64,000 nt of DNA from positions 45,696 to 109,695 of the forward strand of contig NZ_JADEVV010000005.1 in assembly GCF_015207985.1 (NCBI RefSeq), in the 5' to 3' direction. The notes under the pieces were generated by a model. It worked only from the letters and a program-made list of their open reading frames with translations. It searched no databases and was not told the DNA's origin. The stretch's first letter is position 1. Each line of letters starts with the position of its first letter. Positions 53,906 to 63,946 of the stretch are shown one piece after another. Source of the stretch: Synechocystis salina LEGE 00031 (GTDB taxonomy: Bacteria; Cyanobacteriota; Cyanobacteriia; Cyanobacteriales; Microcystaceae). The position numbers and the translations under genes were made by a program.

Positions 53906-54032
53906 ACTTTCGATATCAACTCCAGAAAATCTTGGCCGCCTATCTTTGCTTTGCCCGGAGAGTGTGTCAAAATCGTGGATAACTTAGTCTGTCCTAGGCT
54001 TCCATAACCTTATAACTATCGCCATCATTGCT

Positions 54033-54518
54033 ATGTTGCCATTGCCATTAATTGCTAACGGAAAAGGATTTATCCGCGCTTTAGAAAACGACGGGGCTTT
54101 GGCAGTATATGCCCCCCTAGAAGGTGGCTATGAAGGTCGTTATCAAAGACGTCTGCGGGCTAACGGCTACACCAGTGTGTCCCTTTCCGCTAGGGGTCTG
54201 GGGGATGTGGAAGCTTATTTGATGCAGGTCCATGGGGTACGCCCAGCCCATTTAGGTAAGAAAAACATTGCCCAGGAAGGGGCAGTGGGGCCCGTTTATT
54301 TTGCCCAGCCGATCGCCGGTTACCAATTAGAAAATTTACCGGCCCAAAGTAAAGGTTTGGTGTTGTGGATTTTGGAAGGTTATATTCTCTCCCAAACCGA
54401 AATTCAAGATTTAATTAGCCTCACCAAACGGGAACCCAAACTGAAAGTGGTACTGGAAATGGGTGGCGATCGAGTTTTCCGCTGGCAACCGTTACTAGAT
54501 TGCCTCCAGGCGGCGTAG
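54033..54518 (+). CDS. ndhN: NAD(P)H-quinone oxidoreductase subunit N
   Basis: Encodes 161 residues. Typical NdhN stretches: GKGFIRALENDGALAVYAPLEGGYEGRYQRRLR (parts), RGLGDVEAYLMQVHGVRPAHLGK and GPVYFAQPIAGY. NdhN is a peripheral cytoplasmic subunit found only in cyanobacterial and plastid NDH-1 complexes, which drive cyclic electron flow and CO2 uptake. In PCC 6803 it is sll1262, next to tsf (sll1261) as here. Confidence 0.95.
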   Translation: MLPLPLIANGKGFIRALENDGALAVYAPLEGGYEGRYQRRLRANGYTSVSLSARGLGDVEAYLMQVHGVRPAHLGKKNIAQEGAVGPVYFAQPIAGYQLENLPAQSKGLVLWILEGYILSQTEIQDLISLTKREPKLKVVLEMGGDRVFRWQPLLDCLQAA

Positions 54519-54718
54519 GTGGTAACTTTCCGGCTGCCGGACAATTACTAATACATCAATGTGGATAAAGTCCCCTGACCGGCTGGGTTATGGGGATTTA
54601 ATTATTTGCTATGCTGCAGGTTGCTCCAAGTTGGGGGATCTGCGAAAGTTTTCTTCAAAAGTCGAAAGCTCATTGCCTGCCCTATTGTGAACTCTGATTT
54701 TTACCTTATTAAACCCTG

Positions 54719-55651
54719 ATGACTGCCCGTATTGCCCGTCCCTACACGGTTTTGTCCATTGGGGCGGCCCTGGCCACCATGGGTCTCAAGCTGGCAGCCT
54801 ATGCCATTACCGATTCTGTGGGGCTGTTGTCTGATGCCCTGGAATCTACGGTTAACTTGGCTTCGGCGATCGTTGCTTTTTGGGCTCTCTCCCTAGCAGC
54901 TACCCCGGCGGATTCAGAACATCCCTTTGGCCACAATAAAGCAGAATATTTTTCCAGTGGGCTAGAAGGGGCTTTTATTCTCATTGCGGCCCTGGGTATC
55001 GGTTACAGCGCAGTGGAACGTTTATTTCACCCCGAACCCTTGGAACAAAGTAGCCTGGGCATTGGTTTGGCGATCGCCGCGGCACTGCTAAATGGAGCGG
55101 TGGCTTGGATCCTTTGGCGGGCAGGAAAAAGATTAAATTCCATCACCTTGCGGGCCGATGCCCAACACCTGCTAACCGATGTTTGGACTTCGGTGGGGGT
55201 AGTGGTGGCAGTGGTGCTAATTTTCTTCACTGGTTGGGAATGGTTAGACCCCCTCATTGCCCTGGGGGTAGGACTGAATGTGCTTTGGACTGGCATACGT
55301 TTACTGCGAGAAACCTTTTCGAGTTTGATGGATAAATCCTTGGACTCTGGGCAATTGCAAAAAATCACCCACTGCTTTGCCACCTACGAGGACCAGGGAG
55401 TGCGCTTTCATTTATTGCAAACTAGGGAAGCCGGGTCTCAGTCCTTTATCTCTTTCCATGTTCTGGTACCGGGGCATTGGACTGTGCAACGGGGTCATGA
55501 CCTCTGTGAATCGGTGGAAACGGCGATCGCTCAACGCATTGCTGGCTCCCGGGTAACTACCCATTTAGAACCCCTAGAAGATCCCAAATCTTGGCAGCAT
55601 GGCGATGATTTTCCCCCATCTCCCCCTTTAGGTGAGGGCAAGCCCGATTAG
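54719..55651 (+). CDS. cation diffusion facilitator (CDF) transporter
   Basis: Encodes 310 residues. Helix 2 has SVGLLSDALESTVNL and helix 5 has LRADAQHLLTDVWTSVGV; with the conserved D, H and D residues these provide the metal sites. The C-terminal cytosolic domain carries VRFHLLQTREAG and FISFHVLVPG. It is an H+-coupled exporter of Zn2+, Fe2+ or another divalent metal. PCC 6803 sll1263 is the probable counterpart (from memory). Confidence 0.93.
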   Translation: MTARIARPYTVLSIGAALATMGLKLAAYAITDSVGLLSDALESTVNLASAIVAFWALSLAATPADSEHPFGHNKAEYFSSGLEGAFILIAALGIGYSAVERLFHPEPLEQSSLGIGLAIAAALLNGAVAWILWRAGKRLNSITLRADAQHLLTDVWTSVGVVVAVVLIFFTGWEWLDPLIALGVGLNVLWTGIRLLRETFSSLMDKSLDSGQLQKITHCFATYEDQGVRFHLLQTREAGSQSFISFHVLVPGHWTVQRGHDLCESVETAIAQRIAGSRVTTHLEPLEDPKSWQHGDDFPPSPPLGEGKPD

Positions 55652-55752
55652 ATTTTGGGGTATTATGCAAAAACTTGGGCTCGGCCTCCGCCGGTTCAAG
55701 CTTCCATAAAAAACTTTTTGTCATTTGTCAAGACAGGAGAACTCTTAAAAAT

Positions 55753-55935
55753 ATGAACTATACCAAAGACGACGATGGACGGCTGAATAATTTTGCCGTT
55801 GAACCTCGGGTCTATACAGCAGATGCCCCAAGCAAAGCCGATAGAAGGAATTATTTGATCATGGCCGCCATTGCCGTTGTCCTTGTGGCCGGGTTAATTG
55901 CTGTGGCGGTGGCAGCTTCCGGGGCCAGCACTTAG
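55753..55935 (+). CDS. Psb34/ssl1498-like one-helix light-harvesting-like protein
   Basis: Encodes 60 residues: DGRLNNFAVEPRVY is the short motif shared with HLIP-type proteins and Psb34, then one membrane helix (about 33-55). AGGAGA is about 12 nt before ATG 55753, and the 26 codons in frame upstream are rejected. Psb34-type proteins bind photosystem II assembly intermediates (CP47 side) in thylakoids. The family name is by resemblance; which PCC 6803 locus this is cannot be decided here. Confidence 0.75.
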   Translation: MNYTKDDDGRLNNFAVEPRVYTADAPSKADRRNYLIMAAIAVVLVAGLIAVAVAASGAST

Positions 55936-56033
55936 TTTTCTCCTTAAATTAAAAAGGGATGGCCATTGTTGCTCTCTGGTGACGATGGCCAGTTGGCTTT
56001 TACAATTAAGTTGAGGTGAAGGGGAAAAATAGC

Positions 56034-56477
56034 ATGGAACAACAAACCACCACTCTCTACGACACCGATTTTAATCTTTGGATTGAGCAAACTGTGCATC
56101 AGCTTAAACAGGGCGATTTACAATCCTTAGATTTAGAGAATTTAATTGAAGAAATAGAATCCATGGGCCGCAGTGATAAACGGGAAGTCTATAGTCGCCT
56201 GAAAGTTCTTTTCCTACACCTGCTCAAATGGAAATATCAAACCCAGAAGCGCACTGGTAGCTGGAAAAATACCATTGATGAGCAACGGGATCAGCTTAAT
56301 TTAATTCTGGCCGATAGCCCCAGCCTAAATCCCTATTTGCAAGCTATATTTGCCGATTGTTATCTTAAAGGGAGGAAGGGCGCAGTCAACGAAACTAATT
56401 TACCCCTCTCAAACTTTCCAGTGGATTGTCCCTTTTCCTTGGCGGAAATTCTTGATGCTGAGTTTTTCCCCGATTAA
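56034..56477 (+). CDS. DUF29-family protein
   Basis: Encodes 147 residues. DTDFNLWIEQTVHQLKQGD, LIEEIESMGRSDKREVYSRLKVLFLHLLKW and NLILADSPSLNPYL are DUF29 signatures. The family is numerous in cyanobacteria and Proteobacteria, all-helical and cytosolic, without known function. ATG 56034 is preferred to GTG 56016. Confidence 0.85.
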   Translation: MEQQTTTLYDTDFNLWIEQTVHQLKQGDLQSLDLENLIEEIESMGRSDKREVYSRLKVLFLHLLKWKYQTQKRTGSWKNTIDEQRDQLNLILADSPSLNPYLQAIFADCYLKGRKGAVNETNLPLSNFPVDCPFSLAEILDAEFFPD

Positions 56478-56493
56478 TCTGTTTCCAAGCTGA

Positions 56494-57843
56494 ATGACTT
56501 CCCCTGCCCCTGATCCGGCCCTCTCCACGGCGATCGCCAGCATCCAACAATCGTTAAATTGGTATGCTAGCCAGCGCCGCCATTGGAACTATCCCCCTAA
56601 TCTGGAATTGCAGGGAGCAGTACGCCAAGATATTCAAGCTATGCACCAAGCCCTGGCCAAACTGGAGCAACGGGTATTTAAAATTGCGGCCTTTGGCTTG
56701 GTCAGTCGGGGCAAATCCACCGTGATTAATGCGCTGTTGGGGGAAAAACGCCTGGAAACGGGGCCACTCCACGGGGTAACCCAATGGCCCCAATCGGTGC
56801 GGTGGTGCAATAATGACAAAATTCAAATTGATCTGATTGATACGCCGGGGCTAGATGAAGTTGCCGGGGGGGCGCGAGCTGCCATGGCCCAAACCGTTGC
56901 TCACCAAGCAGATCTGATTTTATTCGTCATTGCTGGGGATATTACCCAAACCGAATTTGCTGCCCTCCAAACATTGCGCCAAGCCCAAAAACCCCTACTG
57001 TTAGTATTCAATAAGATTGATCTATATCCAGAACAGGATCAACAACAAATTTTTGCCCAGCTACAGTCCCTCACTCCTGACGGGGAAGATAGTCCCATTT
57101 TTTCCGCCGAGGACATTGTACTAGTGGCCGCTGAGCCTCCCCCCATAATGGTGCGGGTGGAATATAGCCCTTCCCCCACAGGTTCCCGACCAAGCCCCCC
57201 TCCAGAGGAACGGTGGGAAAAACCGGCCCCCCAACTGGATCAACTGCGCCAAAAAATTTTTACCATTCTGAACCGGGATGGCAGTCAACTGTTGGCCCTC
57301 AATGCCCTGCGTCAGGTGGAAGAAGCCGAAAAGAATATTGCCACCAAAACTATCGAAATTCGCACTGCCGAAGCGGATCAGCTCGTTGGTAAATATATGC
57401 GCTACAAGGCCCTGGCGATCGCCGTTAATCCCATCGGTCTCTTGGATTTGGGAGCTAGTTTGATCACCGATCTGTTGTTGATTCGGGGTCTAGCACGGCT
57501 CTATGGTTTGCCTATCACCAGCTACGAAGCGGGCCGCATCTGGAAAAAAGTGGTAATTGGTGCCGGTGGTATTTTACTGAGTCAATGGGTGTCAGCTTTA
57601 TTTTTAGGCTGGCAAAAAACCGCTGGTATTTTTGACAATCCTGGCAATCTAGGGGCCTACGCTGGGGGCGCTGCGCTGCAGGGGGGAGTGGCTGCCTACA
57701 GCACCTATATTGTGGGGGAAGGCGCAAAAATTTACCTAGCTCAGGGGGCCAGTTGGGGCCATACCGGTACCAGCACGGCGATCGCCAAAATTAAAAATAG
57801 TGCCCCCCCAGAAAGCCTGATCCAGCGCTTGGATAACCCTTAA
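56494..57843 (+). CDS. Era/dynamin-like membrane-associated GTPase
   Basis: Encodes 449 residues. G1 FGLVSRGKST (about 67-75), G3 DTPGLD (about 116), G4 NKID (about 173). After the GTPase domain (about 50-260), the C-terminal part contains two hydrophobic segments (about 310-335 and 350-375), like DUF697-type cyanobacterial GTPases that associate with membranes. A role in envelope or thylakoid membrane organisation is plausible but unproven. Short gap of 16 nt after the DUF29 gene. Proline-rich insert near residue 230. Confidence 0.85.
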   Translation: MTSPAPDPALSTAIASIQQSLNWYASQRRHWNYPPNLELQGAVRQDIQAMHQALAKLEQRVFKIAAFGLVSRGKSTVINALLGEKRLETGPLHGVTQWPQSVRWCNNDKIQIDLIDTPGLDEVAGGARAAMAQTVAHQADLILFVIAGDITQTEFAALQTLRQAQKPLLLVFNKIDLYPEQDQQQIFAQLQSLTPDGEDSPIFSAEDIVLVAAEPPPIMVRVEYSPSPTGSRPSPPPEERWEKPAPQLDQLRQKIFTILNRDGSQLLALNALRQVEEAEKNIATKTIEIRTAEADQLVGKYMRYKALAIAVNPIGLLDLGASLITDLLLIRGLARLYGLPITSYEAGRIWKKVVIGAGGILLSQWVSALFLGWQKTAGIFDNPGNLGAYAGGAALQGGVAAYSTYIVGEGAKIYLAQGASWGHTGTSTAIAKIKNSAPPESLIQRLDNP

Positions 57844-57907
57844 GAACCTTTTGGTCTGCTCCTGCATTTGGGGGGAGATTTGAAAACAAATTCCTAGGGG
57901 ATAGGGG

Positions 57908-58429
57908 CTAGAAAAACACATCCATTTCTGATCGCCCGGTAATTTTAAGCCAGTTTTGGGCCTCAATGTAATTGTTGGGGGCCAGACGTATGGCCTGTTT
58001 CCAATATTCCGCTGCTTTATCAAATAGATTCTCGGCGTCGTCTTCCTGTCCCGCCTCCTTCGCCTTTTCCCCTTGGAAATGGTAAATCACCGCAACATTA
58101 TTCAACGCTGAAGGCATTTTGGGGTTGAGTTCAATGGCTTCTTGGTAAAGCCCCAGGGCCTTTTCATGGTCGCCGTTGCTGGCGTGGATTAGGGCCATGT
58201 TATAGAGAATGTAACTGCGGTCATTGGGATTTTCCTCCAACCGTAACGCTTCCTCGTAGTTATCCAAAGCCTCAGCATATTCCCCGTCCGCCTGGGCCGA
58301 CATACCGTCGCGATAATAAACAAAGGCTTCCTTCGCTTTTTGGTTAGTGGGCAGAATTTTCAGGATAATGTCCGCCATAACGGTAAAGGACTTATCAATG
58401 AAATTATCGTTACGTTGGGTGCGGGGCAT
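57908..58429 (-). CDS. ycf3: photosystem I assembly protein Ycf3
   Basis: Encodes 173 residues with three tetratricopeptide repeats ([47 protein letters not shown] and [16 protein letters not shown] in short parts) and the conserved start [21 protein letters not shown]. It is a chaperone for PsaA/PsaB/PsaC assembly in thylakoids. In PCC 6803 it is slr0823, beside the cation ATPase slr0822, as here. Start ATG 58429. Confidence 0.96.
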   Translation of the reverse strand: MPRTQRNDNFIDKSFTVMADIILKILPTNQKAKEAFVYYRDGMSAQADGEYAEALDNYEEALRLEENPNDRSYILYNMALIHASNGDHEKALGLYQEAIELNPKMPSALNNVAVIYHFQGEKAKEAGQEDDAENLFDKAAEYWKQAIRLAPNNYIEAQNWLKITGRSEMDVFF

Positions 58430-58536
58430 AGTAATTAAATAATCTTATTTGGTCAACCATTCTAACTTTTCTCGTAGCGTCGGCAAAACTCTCCTTTTCC
58501 CCATTGCTTATTTGGGGAATTTGATGATGGCCAAAA

Positions 58537-61398
58537 TTATCTCGTCAACCGGGCAAATAATTTTTCCAACTCCACCCAGACGAACATTAAACTGCTAAAA
58601 CCAAAACAAATCAGTAGTTGCTGGGGGCTGAGCCAATCAGTACCAAAGAAATTTCTCAGAGGTTCAACGTACACTAAGCCCAATTGCAGCATGGTGGTGA
58701 CAATTACGGCTCCCCAGAGGTAGGGATTGGTTAAAGGGTTCATTTCTATGGTTAAACGGTGGCTGGAACGCACCGCAATGGCATGGCCCATCTGGGCAAT
58801 ACAAAGGGTAGTGAAGACCATGGTTTTCCAACTGCCAGGCACACCGGCTAGCTCAGTGGTGTGATAGGCCAAGAGCATGAGGGTGATGGTAACCACGGCA
58901 AAAACCAGACCGATGCGGATAATATAGGCCCCCAATCCCCGCGAAAAAATACTTTCCTGGGGACTAAAGGGGCGACGCTGCATAATGTTTGGTTCCCCCG
59001 GTTCCATGGCCAAAGCTAGGGCCGGTAAGCCATCGGTGACCAAATTCATCCAAAGGATTTGTAGGGGGGTGAGGGGCACCCCAGACAACCCCAGCAGGGG
59101 AGCGGAAGCAATGGTGATCACTTCCCCCACATTGCTGCCCAGAATGTATTTGATGAAGCTACGGATGTTGTTATACACCACCCGCCCTTCCTCGGCGGCG
59201 GCCACAATGGTGGCAAAGTTGTCGTCCAACAAAACCATGTCGCTGGCTTCTTTACTGACATCGGTGCCAGTGATGCCCATGGCAATGCCAATGTCGGCTT
59301 GTTTGAGGGCCGGGGCATCGTTGACCCCATCGCCGGTCATGGCCACAAAACGATTCCTGGCTTGGAACGCTTTGACAATGCGTAGTTTATGTTCGGGGGA
59401 AACCCTGGCAAAGACACTCACCTCTTCCACCTGGGCTTCTAGGTCGCTTTGTTGTAGCTGTTCTAATGTTTGCCCTGTCAAAAAACGATCGCCGGCTTGG
59501 TTAATGCCCAGATCCTTGGCGATCGCCAGGGCGGTGAGGGGATGATCGCCGGTAATCATCACAGTGCGAATGCCAGCGGCGAGGGATTTTGCCACTGCTA
59601 GCCGCACCTCTGGCCGGGGCGCATCCAACATGCCCACCATGCCCAACCAAACCAAATTTTCTTCGGCGGCAATAAGATCTGGGGTGCTGGGAATCTGGGC
59701 CAGGGATTTACAGGCAAAACCCAATACCCGTAACCCCCGACTGGCCATGAAATTGTTATCACTCAAAATTTGTTCTTGATGTTGGGGGCTAAGGGGCACC
59801 CCATGGCCAGCGATGTGAATCTGGTTGCACTGGGACAGTAGCAACTCCGGCGATCCTTTGGAAAAAATTAAGTAGGGTGCCGACGGTGAAGCCAAGGTCT
59901 GCAAAATCCTCGATAAATCCGGTAAATGGAGATCCTCTTCGCTGGGGACTTCCACCACCACTCCCATGCGTTTACGTTCCGAAGAAAAAGGAAATTCTCC
60001 CCGGCGGATAAAACTAGGCCGCAGTTGTGCCTGGTCAAAGCCAAATTTCCTAGCCAGAGCCAGTAATGCGCCTTCGGTGGGGTCGCCAATAACTTGCCAC
60101 TGCACTTCCCCAGGATTGCAGCTCAGGTCAGAATCGTTGCAGAGGATGGCGTTGAGACACAGGAGTTGCAGCGCTGGGGGCCATGGCCCGGAGGTAGTCC
60201 TCTGTTCCCCGTCCGATAGGTTGATAATGTTGCCCTGGGGTTGGTAGCCTTCTCCGCCAATACTGAGGCGATCGCCATGGGTCAGCACCTCCCGTACCAC
60301 CATTTTATTTTGGGTGAGAGTGCCAGTTTTATCGGAACAAATCACATTGACGGATCCGAGGGTTTCCACTGCCGGTAACTTGCGGATCAGGGCGTGACGT
60401 TTAATCATTCTCTGGGTACCCAGGGCCAGGGTAACCGTAATCACCGCCGGTAAACCTTCTGGCACCACCGCCACCGCCATGCTCAGGGACGTTTCCACCA
60501 ACTGTCGCAGTTGTCCCCAGCCACTCTGCCAAACCCCCAGAATAATTACCACCGCCACCAACATGAGGGAACCAGACACCAGGATGCCGGCCAAATTTTC
60601 CATTCGTTTTTGGAGGGGGGTGGGTTCCGGGGCCACGGTCTGTAACATCTGGGCGATTTTGCCCAATTCGGTGGCCATGCCAGTGTTGGTAATCACCGCT
60701 CTGCCCCGGCCTTGAATAACTTCGGTGCCGGAAAAGACCATATTTTGGCGATCGCCAAGGGGGGTATCTAGGGGTAAGCCGCTCTTACTGACAATTTTTT
60801 CCACCGGCTGGGCTTCCCCGGTCAGGGCCGATTCCCGCACCAATAAATTAGCTACTTCAATCAGTTGCCCATCGGCACAGAGTTGACTGCCCGCCTCCAG
60901 TAAAATAATGTCCCCCGGCACCAAGCTGGCCGCTTTAACTTCCTGGCGATCGCCGTCCCGTACCACCTGTACCTTGGGAGAAGCCATTTTTTTCAGGGCT
61001 GCTAAGGCCTTTTCTGCCCGACTTTCTTGGAAATAACCCAACAAACCATTAAGAATGACAATGGCAAAAATAGCGATGGTATCCTTGAAGGGCAAACCCT
61101 CCGTCTGGGATTGTTCTAGCCGTAAACTGAGCAGGTCTAAAACCCCGGAAATAATTGCCACCCCGATCAGCATCAACAACATCACATTGGTGAACTGGTC
61201 AAGCAAAATTTGCCAATTATTACGACCGGCGATCGTGGCAATTTCATTCAGCCCATGGGTACGTCTTCGTTCCACCACAGTCTTTTCTGCCAACCCCCGA
61301 TGGGGGACAGTGGTCAACCGGCGTAGGGTTTTTTCGATGCCATAGCTATACCAAGCCTCGGCCTTGACTGGGGAGACGGACACATCAGGGTCAGACAT
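58537..61398 (-). CDS. pacL: P-type Ca2+-transporting ATPase (PacL/SERCA type)
   Basis: Encodes 953 residues. [20 protein letters not shown]-terminal motif, TGEA ([11 protein letters not shown], usually TGES, about 191), phosphorylation motif CSDKTGTLT (about 354), [22 protein letters not shown] (about 690). Ten membrane helices; [18 protein letters not shown] in helix 4 provides the Ca2+ site E. It exports Ca2+ or a similar cation from the cytoplasm. Directly upstream of ycf3 on the same strand (107-nt gap). Different subclass from the P3A pump at 42 kb. Confidence 0.9.
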   Translation of the reverse strand: MSDPDVSVSPVKAEAWYSYGIEKTLRRLTTVPHRGLAEKTVVERRRTHGLNEIATIAGRNNWQILLDQFTNVMLLMLIGVAIISGVLDLLSLRLEQSQTEGLPFKDTIAIFAIVILNGLLGYFQESRAEKALAALKKMASPKVQVVRDGDRQEVKAASLVPGDIILLEAGSQLCADGQLIEVANLLVRESALTGEAQPVEKIVSKSGLPLDTPLGDRQNMVFSGTEVIQGRGRAVITNTGMATELGKIAQMLQTVAPEPTPLQKRMENLAGILVSGSLMLVAVVIILGVWQSGWGQLRQLVETSLSMAVAVVPEGLPAVITVTLALGTQRMIKRHALIRKLPAVETLGSVNVICSDKTGTLTQNKMVVREVLTHGDRLSIGGEGYQPQGNIINLSDGEQRTTSGPWPPALQLLCLNAILCNDSDLSCNPGEVQWQVIGDPTEGALLALARKFGFDQAQLRPSFIRRGEFPFSSERKRMGVVVEVPSEEDLHLPDLSRILQTLASPSAPYLIFSKGSPELLLSQCNQIHIAGHGVPLSPQHQEQILSDNNFMASRGLRVLGFACKSLAQIPSTPDLIAAEENLVWLGMVGMLDAPRPEVRLAVAKSLAAGIRTVMITGDHPLTALAIAKDLGINQAGDRFLTGQTLEQLQQSDLEAQVEEVSVFARVSPEHKLRIVKAFQARNRFVAMTGDGVNDAPALKQADIGIAMGITGTDVSKEASDMVLLDDNFATIVAAAEEGRVVYNNIRSFIKYILGSNVGEVITIASAPLLGLSGVPLTPLQILWMNLVTDGLPALALAMEPGEPNIMQRRPFSPQESIFSRGLGAYIIRIGLVFAVVTITLMLLAYHTTELAGVPGSWKTMVFTTLCIAQMGHAIAVRSSHRLTIEMNPLTNPYLWGAVIVTTMLQLGLVYVEPLRNFFGTDWLSPQQLLICFGFSSLMFVWVELEKLFARLTR

Positions 61399-61550
61399 TA
61401 AAAAGTCAGCTTAAATTTGGCTTCTAATTTGTTCTAACGGACTATTTTCTATTTTAAAGGCCGGCTTTGGGGGCCTACTACAATTGACCGTAATTGTTTA
61501 CACTGAATTTCAAGCTTGTTTATGAGTTGAAATACTTAGAGACCCTTCCC

Positions 61551-62243
61551 ATGCCCAAAAATATCGTCGTTGCTCCCTCAATTTTGTCAGCGGACTTCAG
61601 CCGCTTAGGTGAAGAAATTAAAGCCGTGGACGAAGCTGGGGCTGATTGGATCCACGTTGATGTGATGGACGGCCGCTTTGTGCCCAATATCACCATTGGC
61701 CCGCTGATTGTGGACGCTATTCGTCCCTTGACCAAAAAACCCTTGGACGTTCATTTAATGATCGTTGAACCGGAAAAGTACGTCGAAGATTTTGCCAAGG
61801 CCGGTGCTGACATTATTTCTGTCCATGTGGAGCACAACGCTTCTCCCCATTTGCATCGTACCCTTTGTCAAATTCGGGAATTGGGTAAAAAAGCCGGGGC
61901 GGTGCTCAATCCCTCCACTCCCCTGGATTTTCTTGAGTATGTATTACCCGTCTGTGATCTAATCTTGATCATGAGCGTCAACCCCGGCTTTGGTGGTCAA
62001 AGCTTCATTCCCGAAGTGTTACCCAAAATCCGTGCCCTACGGCAAATGTGTGATGAACGGGGTCTGGATCCCTGGATCGAAGTAGATGGTGGGCTTAAAC
62101 CCAATAACACTTGGCAAGTGCTAGAGGCCGGAGCCAACGCCATTGTGGCCGGTTCCGCTGTGTTCAATGCCCCCGATTACGCCGAGGCGATCGCCGGAGT
62201 GCGAAACAGCAAACGTCCAGAACCCCAACTGGCGACGGTGTAA
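61551..62243 (+). CDS. rpe: ribulose-phosphate 3-epimerase
   Basis: Encodes 230 residues, TIM barrel. [28 protein letters not shown] (metal and catalytic Asp), [20 protein letters not shown] and [10 protein letters not shown] (catalytic Asp) are all present. Interconverts ribulose-5-phosphate and xylulose-5-phosphate in the Calvin cycle and pentose phosphate pathway. Start ATG 61551; a Met 19 codons upstream is rejected because the family begins at this point. Confidence 0.97.
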   Translation: MPKNIVVAPSILSADFSRLGEEIKAVDEAGADWIHVDVMDGRFVPNITIGPLIVDAIRPLTKKPLDVHLMIVEPEKYVEDFAKAGADIISVHVEHNASPHLHRTLCQIRELGKKAGAVLNPSTPLDFLEYVLPVCDLILIMSVNPGFGGQSFIPEVLPKIRALRQMCDERGLDPWIEVDGGLKPNNTWQVLEAGANAIVAGSAVFNAPDYAEAIAGVRNSKRPEPQLATV

Positions 62244-62274
62244 GTCTGCACCCATGGACAAAATAGGGAAGCTA

Positions 62275-62299
62275 GGGGGGCAATATCAAACCCCCTTTT
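62275..62299 (+). terminator. rpe terminator
   Basis: GGGGG (62276-62280) pairs with CCCCC (62291-62295) around a 10-nt loop and is followed by TTTT. It lies about 30 nt after the rpe stop codon. Confidence 0.65.
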
Positions 62300-62388
62300 C
62301 CTGCCATAACAAAAACCCAGGAAGGAGTCCCCGGGCCAGTTTTGAGGTGGATTACACTTTTCACCTCCATTTGATCTTTAGGCGATCG

Positions 62389-62664
62389 TTAACCCCCAGC
62401 TACGGCGGGCACAATACTTACTTCATCCCCTGCACTCAGGGTTGTGTCTGTACCTTCTAAAAAGCGGATGTCTTCTTCGTTGACGTAAAAATTGAGAAAG
62501 CGGCGGGGTTTGCCTTCTTCGTCGCACAGCCGGGCCTTAATACCGGGACAACTAGCTTCTAGAGCTTCAATCAACTGCCCTACGTCAGCGGCCTCACAAT
62601 CAATGGTGGCTTGACCACTGGTGAACTTTTGTAGCGGAGTCGGAATAAGAACTTTAACCGTCAT
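62389..62664 (-). CDS. MoaD/ThiS-family ubiquitin-like sulfur carrier
   Basis: Encodes 91 residues beginning [13 protein letters not shown]; a Met 18 codons upstream is rejected. C-terminal Gly-Gly (VPAVAGG) is the thiocarboxylation site of ubiquitin-like sulfur carriers; [13 protein letters not shown] and [11 protein letters not shown] are family motifs. It would carry sulfur for molybdopterin, cysteine or another biosynthesis; partners are not in the window. Probably monocistronic. Confidence 0.85.
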   Translation of the reverse strand: MTVKVLIPTPLQKFTSGQATIDCEAADVGQLIEALEASCPGIKARLCDEEGKPRRFLNFYVNEEDIRFLEGTDTTLSAGDEVSIVPAVAGG

Positions 62665-63043
62665 GATATTTGCAAAAAAAAGAGGATTGCTCAACCGGGG
62701 CAAAGCCGGTGAAACCACTAGATCGATTAGACCGCTAAAGTCCCTTCAACGTCAAGTTAGTCACTGTGAACCAATTCCATCCTAGGATACTAGATTTGGA
62801 ATTGAAAGCAGACTTAAAGTGGTTCATTATAGCTAATGTGGCTTGCCGCAAAAAATGTTAAGGTTAATCACTTGATCGACAAGTTAAAGAATTGTTGCAA
62901 GTCTTATTTTCTTAAAGTTATTTTGTGAGTGGGGAATCAATAAATTTATGTTATCTCCAGGTTTTAATTTCAAACCCGTAAGTGATTTTTTATTTACTTT
63001 AACAAGATTAACAATATCAATAATAGAATTTTAAGTTAGTTGT
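62665..63043. other. AT-rich intergenic region upstream of DUF4007 gene
   Basis: About 380 nt with falling G+C content after 62820. It contains no HIP1 site and no obvious RNA or repeat. It must hold the promoter of the DUF4007 gene; no -10/-35 pair is convincing. Confidence 0.4.
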
Positions 63044-63946
63044 ATGACTATGAGAGTTCAGCTTGGTCTTGATATTCCAAAACATCAAAATCAATTAAAG
63101 CCTATCTTTGCAAGACATGAGACATTCCATCCCCGTTTTGGTTGGCTAAAAAAAGGATTTGATCGTGCAAAGGCTAATTCGCGTATTTTCTTGGCAGAAG
63201 ATGCAGCAATGTTGCTCGGAGTCGGGAAGAATATGGTGCGGTCAATTCGCTACTGGTGCGAAGCCTTTAAGTTGTTGGAAGATGATCAACCAACGATTTT
63301 TGGAGAGGCATTACTGGGAGATCAGGGATGGGATTCTTATTTGGAAGATCCCGCATCGCTATGGTTATTACACTGGAAGTTACTGGAAACGCCATGTTTA
63401 GCCTCGGCTTGGTGGTTCACATTTAATCAATTTAATCGTTTGGAATTTACCGACCGTGACTTCTTGGATGCGTTATTAGATTACAGCGATCGCCTATCGG
63501 GCAATATTGCTGAATCTTCTCTAAAAAAAGATGCCAGTTGTTTACTTAGGATGTATGCCAAGCAACCTAATGTTAAAAAATTTATTGCTAGTGAAGAGTC
63601 GTTAGATTGTCCTTTTGTGGATTTAGGATTGATTAGTCCAGCCGGTGGCAGTCATTATTTATTTCGTTTAGGATATAAACCCACCCTAGTCCCTGAAGTA
63701 ATTTTGTATGCAGTCTTGAACTACTCTCAGCGAGTTAATGAAACGGCGCGGACAATTCCTTTAGCCAAGCTTCTTTATGATGAAGGGAGTCCGGGAATGG
63801 GCACTGTCCTTTTAAGGAGTGAAGTGGCAAAAGCCTCTACAGGTAAGTATTTCTGCAATTTCGACAGGGCGGTCAATGAAGCCCATGGCCATAGCCGGAG
63901 TGGTATTTTTTCCCAGACTTCCATGAGGACGGAACCAGTTGTGTAG
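63044..63946 (+). pseudogene. DUF4007-family protein, 3' end disrupted by IS insertion
   Basis: The reading frame begins MTMRVQLGLDIPKHQ. FARHETFHPRFGWLKKGFD and MLLGVGKNMVRSIRYWCEAF near the N-terminus and IPLAKLLYDEGSPG near residue 250 are DUF4007-like; genes of this family are often found beside DndC-like and DndB-like genes of DNA phosphorothioation systems (from general knowledge). Native sequence ends around 63798. The frame then runs through the end of an insertion sequence (GGGCACTGTCC at 63799) for about 49 foreign residues before stopping at 63946. The normal C-terminus is missing or lies beyond the element. Confidence 0.8.

Noticed and set aside
55960..55991. TGGCCAT/ATGGCCA inverted repeat after the Psb34-like gene
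   Set aside because: Seven-base-pair stem but no T-tract, and too little evidence to call a terminator; the position would permit one.
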